From positions 1,922,001-1,986,000 of the forward strand of contig JAPFFF010000023.1 in assembly GCA_039105265.1 (NCBI GenBank): a stretch of 64,000 nucleotides of DNA, read 5' to 3'. Each line of letters starts with the position of its first letter. The first letter of the stretch is position 1. This document shows positions 20,158 through 30,542 of the stretch, one piece after another. This stretch comes from Tritrichomonas musculus (taxonomy: Eukaryota > Parabasalia > Tritrichomonadida > Tritrichomonadidae). A program made the translations under genes and the position numbers. The notes beneath the pieces are model-generated. The model was not told the DNA's origin and made no database searches. It saw nothing but the letters and a program-made list of their open reading frames with translations.

Positions 20158-21669
20158 ATGTCAGAAAGACTACCAAGAAATTATATTCCAACTCATTATG
20201 ACTTATTTTTGCATTTTAAAGACAATGAAGAAACTTTTGATGCAAGTGTTACAATTACATATCAAAAAAAACAAAGAAGATTCCAAAACATATTTAAAAA
20301 TTCAATCAAATATCACCATAAAATCTATTATTCAAAATAATACACCACTTAAATATAGTATTGATAATGATATATTAACAATTTTTTGCTCCTCTCTTCC
20401 GGATCAAGATATCTCATCCAATCCAATCACCATCAATTATTCTGTAGCTCCAACTGCCAATGGAACTCAAGGATTCTATTCACGCGATGACAGTTACTTT
20501 ACCGAATTTGAGCCCAATAGTGCCGAAATGCTTTTGCCTTGTTTTGACGATCCAATTGTCAAATCAACTTTTTCAGTAAAATTACAAATTCCTTCAAAAT
20601 TGACAGGACTGTCAAACATGATGGTTGAAACATCCAAAATCATAGATAATGAAAAGGAGCTTACATTTGCTCAAACACCGCCAATGTGCGTTTATCTACT
20701 TGCCATTTTCGTTGGTGATTTTGCTTCAATTGAAGGTGAAACAAAAAACGGACTTCCTGTCAAAATGTATGGAGAAAACGGTCGCCAAGAATTATTGAAA
20801 GATTTTCTTAAAGGAGCAATTTTTGCTGTCAATTGGATGGAAGAAAAAATTGGCGTCAAATATTAACTTCCTCATCTTCAGCTTCTCTCGCATCCAGGCT
20901 TGAAAATTGGCATGGAGAATTACGGCTTGATTGCCTTAGAAGATTATACACGCGGTTCCGACTTTTTTGAAAAGTTTATTAACGGTTTTGCATGAAGTGT
21001 CGCATCTTTGGTTTGGTGATTTGGTGTCCGTTAAATGGTGGGATTATGTCTGGCTGAATGAAGGCTTTGCTCAATGCTTCCAGTACTTGATTCTGCGTGA
21101 TTTGTCTGAAGAATTCTCAAGCAAAGCTATTGAACGATTCATTGAAAATGACGGCGTCAGGTGTCTCAATTATTTTGATGAGGAAATAGTTGTTCCAAAG
21201 AGGATGAAATTGACTTGAATCAAGAAGTTTTTATAAAAAAGGCACATTCATTTTAAAGATGTTTTCTGATATCGTTGGTAAAGTGAACTTTTTCAAGGTC
21301 TGTTCGAATTGGATTTCAGCGTATAAAAATAAAAATGGTGAAGTGAAAGAATTCATTGAAATTGTAAACAATACATTGAATTCTGATTATTCATACTTTT
21401 TCAATACATGGCTAACAAAAATCGGTTATCCACATTTGAACGTGACTGAAACAAATATAGGAATAAAAATTTGTCAGGAAAGTTTCACTGGGGCCATTTA
21501 TCAATTCAATATTCCAATCATTTATGAAAATGATGGCGAAATTAAAAAAATTGATGTTTTGATGAATGAAAAAGAAAAAGAAATTGATTTGAAGTTTGAC
21601 TGGGCGTTGGTGAATGGTGATATGGAATCTTTGTGCACTGTAAACTATTCAAAATTTTTGCTTGAATAA
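20158..21669 (+). pseudogene. M1-family zinc aminopeptidase (puromycin-sensitive type), broken copy
   Basis: The start MSERLPRNYIPTHYDLFLHF is typical of the family. Later parts sit in other frames: PNSAEMLLPCFDDP, the GAMEN-type exopeptidase motif as [12 protein letters not shown] (about 20911-20946), and the zinc site [10 protein letters not shown] with WLNEGFAQ (about 20987-21072). A helical C-terminal fragment is at 21259-21669. Breaks include a frameshift near 20270-20330, a TAA at 20864-20866 just before the GMEN region, a frameshift near 20980-20995, and loss of much of the region after 21218. The length is well short of the usual ~2.5 kb. It is a host gene in early-to-middle decay; metal-binding residues are still visible. 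Confidence 0.88.
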
Positions 21670-22059
21670 TTAATTCCAGTTAAAAAAGAAGAAAAAGTCA
21701 AAATGATCAACTTTTTGCTTATTGGGAAATCATTTATTTATTATTCTACGAAGGTTAAATTTGATGATGATGTGATTGATATTTTAGAACAAATTTGTTG
21801 AATCCTGATTATCAAATATTCTTCTTTATTAATGCTAAAATAAATATTTATTTTATCATATTAATAAATTTTTTTATTGAATTAGTGTTCTAAACCTCCA
21901 AAATATTTTAAATAGAGGCATTTGTATAGGGGATTTAACCGTAAAAAAAGTGACACATTTTTAAAACTTAAATATTTTTTAATAAAAATATTATTATTTT
22001 GTAGATAATTTGCTAAATAATCGAATATTAATTTTTGGGAAAAAATTGTCTATCATGTC
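21670..22059. other. AT-rich spacer after the aminopeptidase relic
   Basis: A short open stretch right after the last stop (about 21670-21801, INFLLIGKSFIYYSTKVKF) may be the tail of the decayed aminopeptidase or chance. The remainder is A/T runs. No other feature was seen. Confidence 0.35.
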
Positions 22060-22458
22060 ATGAAAGGGAATGGATTATTACAAATATTGAGATATTGGTG
22101 CAAAAAGATTATTTGTGATTCCTATGAAAGAGTTTTAAATTGTGAAAAACTGAAGCAATCCGACAATCAAACTTTTAATTTAAAACGGAGGGCACTTTTT
22201 CAATCAGATTCCTTGAAAGTTCCTTTTGGCATTTTGTTACAAAAGAGGCAGATATTCATCTATAACAAATGGGTAGCAAAAAAGTGGTTTTCATCAACGC
22301 TGAACAGAAGTAGAGAGAGCTTTTACAATCCTCAGCATTTTTACATTCAAGAAGAGGATGAAAATGATAGCAAAGACGATATTGAAATCATCAAAAATAG
22401 AATTCGAACTGTCAATAAATTTCAAATGAACATTATGAAATTCTATTTTTTTCGTTGA
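22060..22458 (+). CDS. Hypothetical protein (uncertain)
   Basis: A 132-codon frame starting at an ATG. Composition is fairly protein-like: basic N-terminal two-thirds with Trp and Cys residues, then an acidic stretch (EEDENDSKDDIE). No domain is recognised. The strongest part, residues 25-125, could be a fragment of a larger lost gene, since neighbouring genes here are decaying. Confidence 0.3.
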   Translation: MKGNGLLQILRYWCKKIICDSYERVLNCEKLKQSDNQTFNLKRRALFQSDSLKVPFGILLQKRQIFIYNKWVAKKWFSSTLNRSRESFYNPQHFYIQEEDENDSKDDIEIIKNRIRTVNKFQMNIMKFYFFR

Positions 22459-22606
22459 TATATCTCTGAATATCAATTGAAAATATTATGATATATTATA
22501 TGAAAACATTTATTACATTAGAAAACAATAGGTTAAAAATCTTTTTTTATTTGTTAACACTAATAAAGGTCAGTATCGATTTATATAAAAAATCGTTTTT
22601 AATTTT

Positions 22607-22858
22607 TTATCCTCCTTTTCTATTATTGTAATCAAATTTTTCTAAAGGTTGTTCAAATACTGGTTCATATTTACCGAAAATTCTCATGATAGCGTTTAAG
22701 TATGCTCTGCATGCAGCCAATGCATAACAATTTTCTCCATTTTGGTCATAATCAAAAGTTGTGTTTGTGTTTCTTTCTCCTGTTATAAGAGGATGTTCAT
22801 TATCTTGTTCAGATGGACTTTCAGGTAATCCATCACATAAATGAAAGTTCTTTTCCAT
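22607..22858 (-). CDS. Small protein with NCYA motif, possibly truncated cysteine-peptidase-like
   Basis: An 83-codon frame with a clear ATG. The first half is Pro/Glu/Asn-rich; the second holds GENCYALAACRAYLNAIMRI, which recalls the active-site helix start of papain-like enzymes (a Cys heading a helix). The frame stops soon after, before any His/Asn part, so a working peptidase cannot be encoded. It is either a truncated gene or an unrelated short protein. Confidence 0.4.
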   Translation of the reverse strand: MEKNFHLCDGLPESPSEQDNEHPLITGERNTNTTFDYDQNGENCYALAACRAYLNAIMRIFGKYEPVFEQPLEKFDYNNRKGG

Positions 22859-23391
22859 AAATGTTTATATAAAATGTTATTTGAAAATGGAATATAAAAA
22901 AATGGCACATTTTTTGATTTATAAAATTTTATGCCCAAATTTATTTGGAATATTTGATAGAACAGGTGTTCTTAAAATCAAATAAAATCTGGTAAAAATG
23001 CAGCAGAAAAAGCAAAAATGTTAAAAAATTTAATACCCAAACTTTTTTTTTTCTTTTTAATTAAATTTTTTGGCGAAAAGTTTCCCAATAATTTTTGGAG
23101 GGAATAAAACCTGGAACCTTTTGTATAAGTTTTATTTTCATTAATGCTTTACACAAAACCATCAAAAAGCTATCAAAAAAAAAAAAAAAAGTAAACATTA
23201 TATAAAAATTTAAACTTTTATTACTGGGCTAGCTATGAGAGAAGCTACGAGATTAAAGTTGAGATGATTATGAAGCTCAATTTACAGTTTAAATAGAAAC
23301 ATTAAAAAATATAATTAATATTAACGGAAGAAAAAGCATAGCAAAAGTTTTTTATTCGATAATTCTAATAAAGAAGAACTATTCAAATTTT
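22859..23391. other. AT-rich spacer
   Basis: About 530 bp with long A/T runs (for example poly-A near 23174-23190). No coding frame, RNA gene or repeat is recognised. Confidence 0.4.
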
Positions 23392-23583
23392 CGTGAGGGT
23401 AAACGACCACAAATTTCGGACTCAGTTTTGGAGTGTTATCGAAGCACTATTCAACGTTGTTGGTCACAAAATCCTGAAGATCGTCCAAACTTCGAAGAAA
23501 TTGTCACTGTACTAAAAACTAGTCCATAATTCATTGAGGAAGGAGTCGATGACATTCTTGTTCATCAAATTGGTGATTTCTGA
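23392..23583 (+). pseudogene. TKL-type protein kinase fragment (C-lobe end)
   Basis: In one frame the sequence reads REGKRPQISDSVLECYRSTI followed by QRCWSQNPEDRPNFEEIV. This is the classic final part of a tyrosine-kinase-like catalytic domain, with the conserved Trp and Arg. A TAA at 23527-23529 is followed by 17 more in-frame codons ending at 23583. Nothing upstream encodes the rest of the kinase. It is the third kinase relic in 5 kb, and its motif differs from the other two, so it came from a different parent gene. Confidence 0.8.
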
Positions 23584-23811
23584 TTACCAACAAAGTTTGA
23601 TCAATCAAAAGATATCTTTGTTCAATCAATATCATAAAGCTTATGATATCATCTGCACGTTTCTGGCGCCTGTTTCACATCCTTAGGGAATCCAAGTTAT
23701 CAATCTTGAACATTTTAATCGTTTTACATCAATTTAACATAAAAAAATATCAATCTAAAATTATTTATAAATATATATTCAATTTATTAATAATTAAATA
23801 ATACTAAAAAC

Positions 23812-26800
23812 TTAATTATAAAATTTAATATCATTATTTTCTTTTTTCATTTGGATCATTCGAATCTGTGAATTTGGAACCAGAAGATTTGAAATAATTG
23901 TATGATCTGTTAATAAGTATTTATCATTATTCAAGAAAAGATTAAATGACATTTGATCCATCAAACCATCACTTTTATTCAAAATGGTTTGAATTCTAAA
24001 TTTCGTCTCATCGAATGGTTCTTTCTCAATCACAGTCAACAAGAAATAAATCGATTCTTTATTATTTCTGTTATAAAACCAAACTGGAATCAATTTATCT
24101 GGAGGAACATTAATTTGATCATCAGGAATCGGCTCAACTCTGATTGGATTCCTCAAATTTGACACAATTTCATCATCATTCAATACACGAACTATTCCTC
24201 TCACCAATGAACTGTCTTTTTTATTGATCTGAAGAAGTCTAATATTTTTTCTCATAGATTTATTGCCAATTACACTACTTTCAAGTTGGCACAAGACTTG
24301 GCTGACATTCATTTCTTTTCTCAGAAGGACTGGAATTGGCTTATTTTGTTTTATTGAGTCCTTTGAATAAATGACTTCAAGAAGGGCAATGTTACTTTCA
24401 TCTTCATTTGAAACATTAACAATCAAATAGTCTGTTTTCGTGAGCATTTTATAGACACATTGTTGCATATCAACATGCTGAATTGGAAGGACTTCATAAG
24501 AATTGTAAATGAAGATTTGTTGATCATCACTTGCATGAACAACTTTTTTAATGAAATTGAAAAAGTTGCCAAATGAACACATATTTGAATACTTTATTTT
24601 GACAGGTGATTCGTAATGTTCAATTGTCTTCACTTCAATAGTTGAAATATCGTTGATATGCTCGAAATATTCAGTGACACTTTTCGGCATTTCTTCAATT
24701 GTATCAAAATAATTGAATGATTTGTTTGAATACTTCACATCATCGTCATTCAAAAATTTTTTCTCATAAATAATGTCACTGATTTCAGTTGGCTCTGAAA
24801 TTTCAATGACAAACATCGAACTGTCAAAATCTTCAAATCTTGCTTGCTTGTCTTCAATGAGATTCAAAACAGACACAATTTTCACAAAAACTGAAAAATT
24901 GATCATTTTTACATTGCTCAATTCAATTTTCATTTGGTTCTTTAATGTCTCAAATACTTTGGATTCATTATTGACTATTAATTTGGTCAGATAACGTAAA
25001 GGATGCTTCAGTGCTTTTATGTACAAAAATATAAAGACAACTTTATAGTATTCATTCTGTGAGTCACTTATTATTCTGTTGTTGTTTGATGGCAAAATTG
25101 AGCAATACAAAAAGTTATCATCTCGAAGTGAACTGATAATTTTCTCATCGTCGAATCTTTCAATTTCATCGACCAGGCAATCATCATTGAATTTGTAAAG
25201 ATTGAAATGTTCCTCAGAAATTTCAAGTTTCTTAGAAACCGTTCTATAAAGCTCTCTTAAAGACCAATATTTTGAGACAAAAACGGTTATTGTATTTTTC
25301 TTTGATATATTAAACGAAAGCCGACCTTTTAGTGCATTCTTTGCCAGGCATCTGTCATCAACAATATTGATCTGTATTTGATTTAACATGTCATATTCAT
25401 CTTCATCATTTTGAACCAAAAAACGATCAATTTTCTCATTTTCAAGGTCACAAAAAATCTCACCAAGCGAATCTTTCCTAACATAGACAAGCATGTAAGC
25501 ACTGAATGATCTTTCACTCGATCCGAAACTGCCAAAAATTCTTTTACTGAAAAATGAAGTCGATTGATTTTCATTCAAATCAGGGCCTCCGAAATTATTC
25601 TCAATTGCTTCATTCTCGTCGACCAAAGTAACAGACGAATCGTTAAACTTGTACCACCGGTTGCTTCGACCTGGTCTTATAAACACATAGTAATGACCAC
25701 CGTCAGCATCCCCACTGTGAACGATGACTGAATGAAGTTCGAATTCGGCTTCATTTTCTGATTTTTTCGAAACCAACAAATTTGAAAGATTCAATTCTTT
25801 GTCGAACATCAAAATTGAATTGATCTTGTGATTTCTGTTTGTATCAGGGTTATATTCAAATCTTTTCAAATGAACCAACAAAATTTTCGGGAATTTCACA
25901 AACTTCGTCTCAAGAATAACGTCTTGTTCTCCGTATCTTTGGGAGTAATATTTGTTCTTTCCTTCGAGGTGTTGTTTTGATGTCATTGAACGAAGCGATT
26001 CATTCAACTCTGAGAAATTTTTAACAACAGCAGAAAGAAGAAAAAAATTATCTTCAGATGACTCCTCAAAATTCACATTCACTCCTCTGTAAAACGTTTT
26101 TGTAACCGTTTTAAACATGTCATCAAAAATTTTTGAATAGACAGTATTTTTCAATTTACTTTGTATGTAATCAAGAAGCTGGATGCAAAATTCAGCTGCA
26201 TCTTGTTGCATGTAAACTTGTTCTTGACTCCAACCGAAAGATCTAGTCAAATTTTGTGTACTAACCGCTTTTTGTGAGGTTTGAAGTTGAGCGAACAATT
26301 TTTGAAGACTGAAAATGATGTTTTTGTCACTGTTTATTTGAATTTCAAAATTATTGTATTGCTCTGAATTTTGTGAATCCTTTGAATTTTGTGTTATAAG
26401 GTCAAATGGAACGTCAAATATGAATTTTCTGAAATAAGGAAGATGGAAAAGTGACTGCAAAATGGAATTCAGGTAACATGTCGCACCTTGATTCTTAAGA
26501 CCAACGTATTTGACTTCTGGACTTTTAAATATGTAAGCTTTTTCAATTGGATCCCTTTTTTCAACTTTTTCTGTACTTTCAAGTCTTAATTTTTCAATTC
26601 TGTCTAAATTTGACCGTTTTTCTAGCTTTGGCGGGTTGTAATGAGGGCGTGATTTTGTTTTCGAGAATATCAGTGGTAATCTACTTCTCTCTGATTCTAG
26701 TGTGGAATAATGTAATGGTTCTTCTTCATTTGGTAAATTTGATGTTTGATTTAATGATTTGGGTTTGGATAAGGGTTCTGATTCAAAATTCTGGTCTTTT

Positions 26801-26976
26801 ATAGCAGGTAAATGATTATTTAGATCATTGTATTTTTTTTTCTTAAATTCATTATTATGATTTGAATCCAGTTTTGGTTTTTCAGGATTTGATTGCTTTG
26901 AAAAAGGAAGCGTAATAAATGTACGGAATCGAGAAAATAGCGATGGGTTTTCTTCTTTCCCCCATGAGTCACTCAT
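23812..26976 (-). CDS. USP7-like ubiquitin-specific protease (C19)
   Basis: A 1,054-aa intact frame. After a ~150-residue Ser/Lys/Pro-rich, probably disordered N-terminus comes the USP catalytic core. The Cys box is YVGLKNQGATCYLNSILQSL (Cys167). A QQDAAEF segment follows, then LVHLKRFEYN and the His box GDADGGHYYVFIRP (His428) with FNDSSV (Asp446). This is a complete papain-like catalytic set. The ~550 residues after the core read as successive ubiquitin-like segments, as in USP7, where they regulate activity. The role is removing ubiquitin from substrates in cytosol or nucleus. It lies on the opposite strand to the HECT ligases. The start at 26976 is the first ATG and gives MSDSWGKEEN. Confidence 0.95.
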   Translation of the reverse strand: MSDSWGKEENPSLFSRFRTFITLPFSKQSNPEKPKLDSNHNNEFKKKKYNDLNNHLPAIKDQNFESEPLSKPKSLNQTSNLPNEEEPLHYSTLESERSRLPLIFSKTKSRPHYNPPKLEKRSNLDRIEKLRLESTEKVEKRDPIEKAYIFKSPEVKYVGLKNQGATCYLNSILQSLFHLPYFRKFIFDVPFDLITQNSKDSQNSEQYNNFEIQINSDKNIIFSLQKLFAQLQTSQKAVSTQNLTRSFGWSQEQVYMQQDAAEFCIQLLDYIQSKLKNTVYSKIFDDMFKTVTKTFYRGVNVNFEESSEDNFFLLSAVVKNFSELNESLRSMTSKQHLEGKNKYYSQRYGEQDVILETKFVKFPKILLVHLKRFEYNPDTNRNHKINSILMFDKELNLSNLLVSKKSENEAEFELHSVIVHSGDADGGHYYVFIRPGRSNRWYKFNDSSVTLVDENEAIENNFGGPDLNENQSTSFFSKRIFGSFGSSERSFSAYMLVYVRKDSLGEIFCDLENEKIDRFLVQNDEDEYDMLNQIQINIVDDRCLAKNALKGRLSFNISKKNTITVFVSKYWSLRELYRTVSKKLEISEEHFNLYKFNDDCLVDEIERFDDEKIISSLRDDNFLYCSILPSNNNRIISDSQNEYYKVVFIFLYIKALKHPLRYLTKLIVNNESKVFETLKNQMKIELSNVKMINFSVFVKIVSVLNLIEDKQARFEDFDSSMFVIEISEPTEISDIIYEKKFLNDDDVKYSNKSFNYFDTIEEMPKSVTEYFEHINDISTIEVKTIEHYESPVKIKYSNMCSFGNFFNFIKKVVHASDDQQIFIYNSYEVLPIQHVDMQQCVYKMLTKTDYLIVNVSNEDESNIALLEVIYSKDSIKQNKPIPVLLRKEMNVSQVLCQLESSVIGNKSMRKNIRLLQINKKDSSLVRGIVRVLNDDEIVSNLRNPIRVEPIPDDQINVPPDKLIPVWFYNRNNKESIYFLLTVIEKEPFDETKFRIQTILNKSDGLMDQMSFNLFLNNDKYLLTDHTIISNLLVPNSQIRMIQMKKENNDIKFYN

Positions 26977-27462
26977 GAGAAAAATCTAAAAAGGATTCTA
27001 ATTTAACTTTTTCAATAAAAAAAATCATTTCCAAACTTTTTAAATGATTTTAATTCGATTTATAAAATTTTGGAAAAAAAAAAAAAAACTATCATAGATG
27101 GAAAAATATATGCAAAAAGGAAAAAAAAAAATATCTCATATTTTAGATATATGGTACTTTAAATAAACTATGATTATTATGCCTTTGAATGTTGATTGAA
27201 TTGTTGTAACTTTGATAATCATCTTGCAATTCTTCAAACAATTTGATGAGAATATTAGGATTTATAATGTTTTAATTAAACTTAAAAGAAAAAAATTCCT
27301 AACGTTAATTGACATATAAAAAATATTGTAGAAAATAATTACAATTTTGAGAAATAATTTATTTATCAAAACCAGAATGGCTAATATTCTTTTTATTCAT
27401 TAACTTTTTCAAGAATTTAAGTTCTTTCAATCATAAATTTTCGTCGTATGTATTTACTGTGA
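26977..27462. other. AT-rich 5' flank of the USP gene
   Basis: Homopolymer-rich, no gene seen. Host-type A/T-rich sequence continues to about 27460, where base composition changes and element-type sequence begins. Confidence 0.4.
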
Positions 27463-27483
27463 TTTTAGACCTTCGGTCTAAAA
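27463..27483. repeat. Perfect 9-bp stem, 3-nt loop hairpin at the host/element junction
   Basis: TTTTAGACC (27463-27471), TTC, GGTCTAAAA (27475-27483). It sits where composition shifts from host-type to element-type, so it may mark the outer Polinton's end or a terminator for flanking transcription. Confidence 0.5.
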
Positions 27484-27597
27484 CCCCAGTAACTCAAGAA
27501 TTTAAAGCCATAACTTTAAACCCGAACATATTATTAAATTTTACAATACCACTGATTCATCACCCCTTCATAAATTTTTTAATAAATTTCATCCTCA

Positions 27598-28157
27598 AAT
27601 CTCAAAAGTCAAAAAGGACTTCGTCCACGCCGCAAAGCGGCTTGAAATCATAAATTTTATACGTAAATGATTAAATTTATTCTTTATTAACCGTCCGCAG
27701 ATTCCAATTAACGAATAAATTTTATAACCGTCCGCAGATTCCAATTAACGAATAAATTTTATAACCGTCCGCAGATTCTACATATATTTTTAAAAAAAAT
27801 AACGTATTTTTTCATGAAATATTAGTCTGCTAACCGCTGCGGATCATTGAAATATCATCTAACCGTCCGCAGATTCCAATTTTAATAAAATTTTATAATT
27901 CAATAGGCTCAGAAAATTAAAGTCAAAAAAATTTTATAAATAAACGTTCTCCAAAATTTTTTAATAACCGTCCGCAGATTCCAAATAATTTTTATAAATA
28001 AACGTTCTCCAAATATTTTTTAAATAACCGTCAGCAGATTCCAAATAATTTTTATAAAATTATTATATCATTTATTTTTATATCACATGTCTCAAAAAAA
28101 ATCTCAAAAGTCAAAAATTGAAAACATAAATTTTATACGTAAATGATTAAATTTATT
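27598..28157. repeat. Direct repeats flanking the iteron array at the outer Polinton end
   Basis: A 33-bp sequence (starting CATAAATTTTATACG) is identical at 27649-27681 and 28125-28157. The phrase ATCTCAAAAGTCAAAA precedes both copies (about 27599 and 28101). The second copy lies just before the first element gene. The arrangement implies a duplicated subterminal block around the iterons. Confidence 0.75.
27689..28040 (+). repeat. Iterated AACCGTCCGCAGATT motifs (outer Polinton subterminal repeats)
   Basis: Copies start at 27689, 27726, 27763, 27861, 27966 and 28026 (the last with one base change). The first three are in 37-bp tandem; the others are spaced 60-105 bp apart with AT-rich filler. 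A related AACCGCTGCGGATC lies near 27834. The motif is GC-rich against its background, as expected for protein-binding iterons or a replication or packaging signal. Confidence 0.8.
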
Positions 28158-28171
28158 TTAATATAAAGAAT

Positions 28172-28489
28172 ATGTCAAAATTAAATAGAAATAATTTTAA
28201 AGGTTTGAAACTTGATAAACTTAATAAATATATTGAATTAATTAATGAAAAACTTAACGTTACTCTTCATGAGTCGCCTTCATGGCAAGGTTCAGTTGCA
28301 AATTTAATGAAATTTTTAAATGAAAATAATTATATACAACATGAAGGTTTGAGAATAAATGATAAATCAATTTCAAATTTTATTTCTAGATTAAATAATT
28401 TTCAAAACAAAAACGATAATTTAAATTTTTTACCAATTAATAAAATGAATAAATCGAAAATTCCGCAATTAATAATGTTTCTCAATTAA
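28172..28489 (+). CDS. Outer Polinton small protein with HEGxRIxDxSI motif
   Basis: A 105-aa helix-rich protein. Residues ~45-75 (FLNENNYIQHEGLRINDKSI) match the N-terminal region of the inner element's polymerase B (FGFREHEGNRIDDISI), including the spacing of the following FxxR. The shared segment is probably a small helical domain. It is the first gene after the terminal repeats and is followed within a few bases by the next gene. Function is unknown. Confidence 0.65.
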   Translation: MSKLNRNNFKGLKLDKLNKYIELINEKLNVTLHESPSWQGSVANLMKFLNENNYIQHEGLRINDKSISNFISRLNNFQNKNDNLNFLPINKMNKSKIPQLIMFLN

Positions 28490-28494
28490 ACCAA

Positions 28495-29601
28495 ATGCGT
28501 GATCAATCATACGCTAGCTTGGCAGAAAATAACATTAATAAGAAAGACTTAACTAAAGCATTAAATGATATGGCGTTTTACCGTGAAAGAATGGCTGCAA
28601 TTCAACCAACGAAAAAGGCTAAACAAAATAAATATGGTAATGTTGGTATGGATGACTTAATTAATGTTGTGGCTAAATTAAATCAAGATGTTAAACAAAT
28701 TCGAGACGCTCAAAGTGTTGTAAGTGCGAATGAATGGATTAATCGACATGGATATAATGATTTATATGAAGCTACTGGCAAAGATTTAGATGGTGACGGA
28801 ATACCTGAAGTTGTCGTACAAACAAAAGAAGGTAAAAAGCCAGTAATCGTTAATGGATTTACAACCGTTCCGTCATTATTCCCATATCGCAATGCTTATT
28901 ATAAAGCTTACCCATCTGTAGACCAACGTAAAGAAGCTCATAAACAAGGTATAAACTTAAGAGGATTTATTAATAATATATATCATCCTGAATTTGATGA
29001 AACAGGGCGTACAGTCACTAATTATGCGGGTGAAGGTTGGCAAGACTTTGAAACAAAATTAAAAGCTGCTGGTATCGATGAAAAGCACTTAATCAAACCT
29101 AAGAAACGTTCAACTTATCAGGCATTTGTTGGTAAGTGTATTTCTCCTATTTATCAAGGTATTAAATACCTCAACGGTGTAAAATTACCATTCACACTTA
29201 CACAAATGGCAACGGTTATATGGAATCAATTTGCTTTACTTCCTGCAATGGTTTATGTTTATGGTGAAAGTGTTATGAATGTTAATGAGGATCAATGGAA
29301 GAATTTAAGAGGAAAGAAAGCAGTTAAAGAAGCTATTGAGTTCATAGTTCACGATTATTTAATTAATCCTGTAAAAATTGCTGATTTTGTACCTACTGCA
29401 TGTGAAATGTGTAATAAATCCGGACTACCAGTTAACCCTGAACATATTCCATTAGTTGCTAAAGCAACAATTGCAATAATACTCCAAGGAATAAATGCAT
29501 TACCTCCAAATCCAAGTGATTTTAATAAATGGTTTGATGCTAATGTTCAATCACAAGTACAAGCATTACAAACATCAGCAATCGTAGAAGAACCTGAATA
29601 A
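28495..29601 (+). CDS. Outer Polinton conserved protein with DxDGDGxxEV loop
   Basis: The protein is 368 aa. Residues ~96-125 (DLDGDGIPEVVVQTKEGKKP, then VIVNGF) form an EF-hand/dockerin-like calcium-binding loop with a following strand pair. The same block occurs in the inner element's 765-aa protein (DLNGDKVDDVVLIDRNGNPS, then IINGYKLV), and both continue into a helical C-terminal half. Conservation in two divergent elements suggests a core virion or morphogenesis role, perhaps stabilised by calcium. The family name is not recognised. Confidence 0.75.
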   Translation: MRDQSYASLAENNINKKDLTKALNDMAFYRERMAAIQPTKKAKQNKYGNVGMDDLINVVAKLNQDVKQIRDAQSVVSANEWINRHGYNDLYEATGKDLDGDGIPEVVVQTKEGKKPVIVNGFTTVPSLFPYRNAYYKAYPSVDQRKEAHKQGINLRGFINNIYHPEFDETGRTVTNYAGEGWQDFETKLKAAGIDEKHLIKPKKRSTYQAFVGKCISPIYQGIKYLNGVKLPFTLTQMATVIWNQFALLPAMVYVYGESVMNVNEDQWKNLRGKKAVKEAIEFIVHDYLINPVKIADFVPTACEMCNKSGLPVNPEHIPLVAKATIAIILQGINALPPNPSDFNKWFDANVQSQVQALQTSAIVEEPE

Positions 29602-29708
29602 TAAATTTTAAGAAATGTGTTAATATCTAATTTCAGTTAATGATTAATAAACATAAAAATATATTTTTATCAATAATTAAAATAAACTTTAACATTAATA
29701 TATAGAAA

Positions 29709-30542
29709 ATGAACACATCATTAGAGAATATGGTTAAAACGCATGTTATGAATACGTTGAAAACCTATACTATGAATAAAAATGCAAGCCTAATTTCTGA
29801 AATACACCCTGAGGTTAATATTAGGTTAAATAGTGTTAACGTCATAGTTGGTAAGCAATCATCAGGAAAGACAGTGATAGCATTAAAGGAAATCATCAAA
29901 TTAGGTGTATTAAACACTCATCACTTATTTATCTACGTTACAAAAGACGGTCAGGAATCAGACAAAACATTTTTAGCTTTAAAACCTCTTCTTATGATTC
30001 CATATATTATAATTAGTGAACAAGAAGCTGTTGAATTTATGAAGGATGTAATCTCAGCAAAGAATTTATATAATCTTATCAAACGGGAAAACTTGCAGGA
30101 TAAAATAGATGATCAACAAAAAGAGGATATGATTAAAATGCTTGCCGTTTCTGATTTCAACCGAGAAGTATTGCATACAATCGTTTTATTCGATGATATC
30201 TCAAATAGTAAACTCTTTTCTTCAGAAGAATCTTATTTTAGCCAATTAATACGTAGATGTAGACATATAAATTTTTCATTCCTCCTTTTAATTCAAGGTT
30301 GGAAAGGATTAAAACCTCATGTTAAAAATGAAATATCAACATTATTTATATTTCCATGTTTCAATAAACAACAATTACGTTATATTTATTCACAATCAGC
30401 ATCTAATTTATCATTTGACGAATTTTATGAAATGTATTCAAAAATATTGAAACGAAAAACTGAAGATTGTGAAAGTCATCCATATATGATCATTCAAGTT
30501 GTCGATGGCGGTAATACATCAATAGAACTTGACGATTCCTGA
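29709..30542 (+). CDS. Outer Polinton A32/FtsK-HerA-type packaging ATPase
   Basis: The protein is 277 aa. Walker A is GKQSSGKT (residues ~53-60) and Walker B is HTIVLFDDISNS (~155-166), followed by RRCRHINFSFLLLIQGWKGL with a sensor-like Gln. This is the compact architecture of the viral genome-packaging ATPases found in Polintons, adenovirus-like and giant viruses. It would drive DNA into capsids. The gene overlaps slightly, tail to tail, with the coiled-coil gene on the other strand. Confidence 0.9.
   Translation: MNTSLENMVKTHVMNTLKTYTMNKNASLISEIHPEVNIRLNSVNVIVGKQSSGKTVIALKEIIKLGVLNTHHLFIYVTKDGQESDKTFLALKPLLMIPYIIISEQEAVEFMKDVISAKNLYNLIKRENLQDKIDDQQKEDMIKMLAVSDFNREVLHTIVLFDDISNSKLFSSEESYFSQLIRRCRHINFSFLLLIQGWKGLKPHVKNEISTLFIFPCFNKQQLRYIYSQSASNLSFDEFYEMYSKILKRKTEDCESHPYMIIQVVDGGNTSIELDDS

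Noticed and set aside
27689-28040. CRISPR-like array
   Set aside because: Repeats are short, unevenly spaced and separated by similar AT-rich filler rather than unique spacers, and the genome is eukaryotic.
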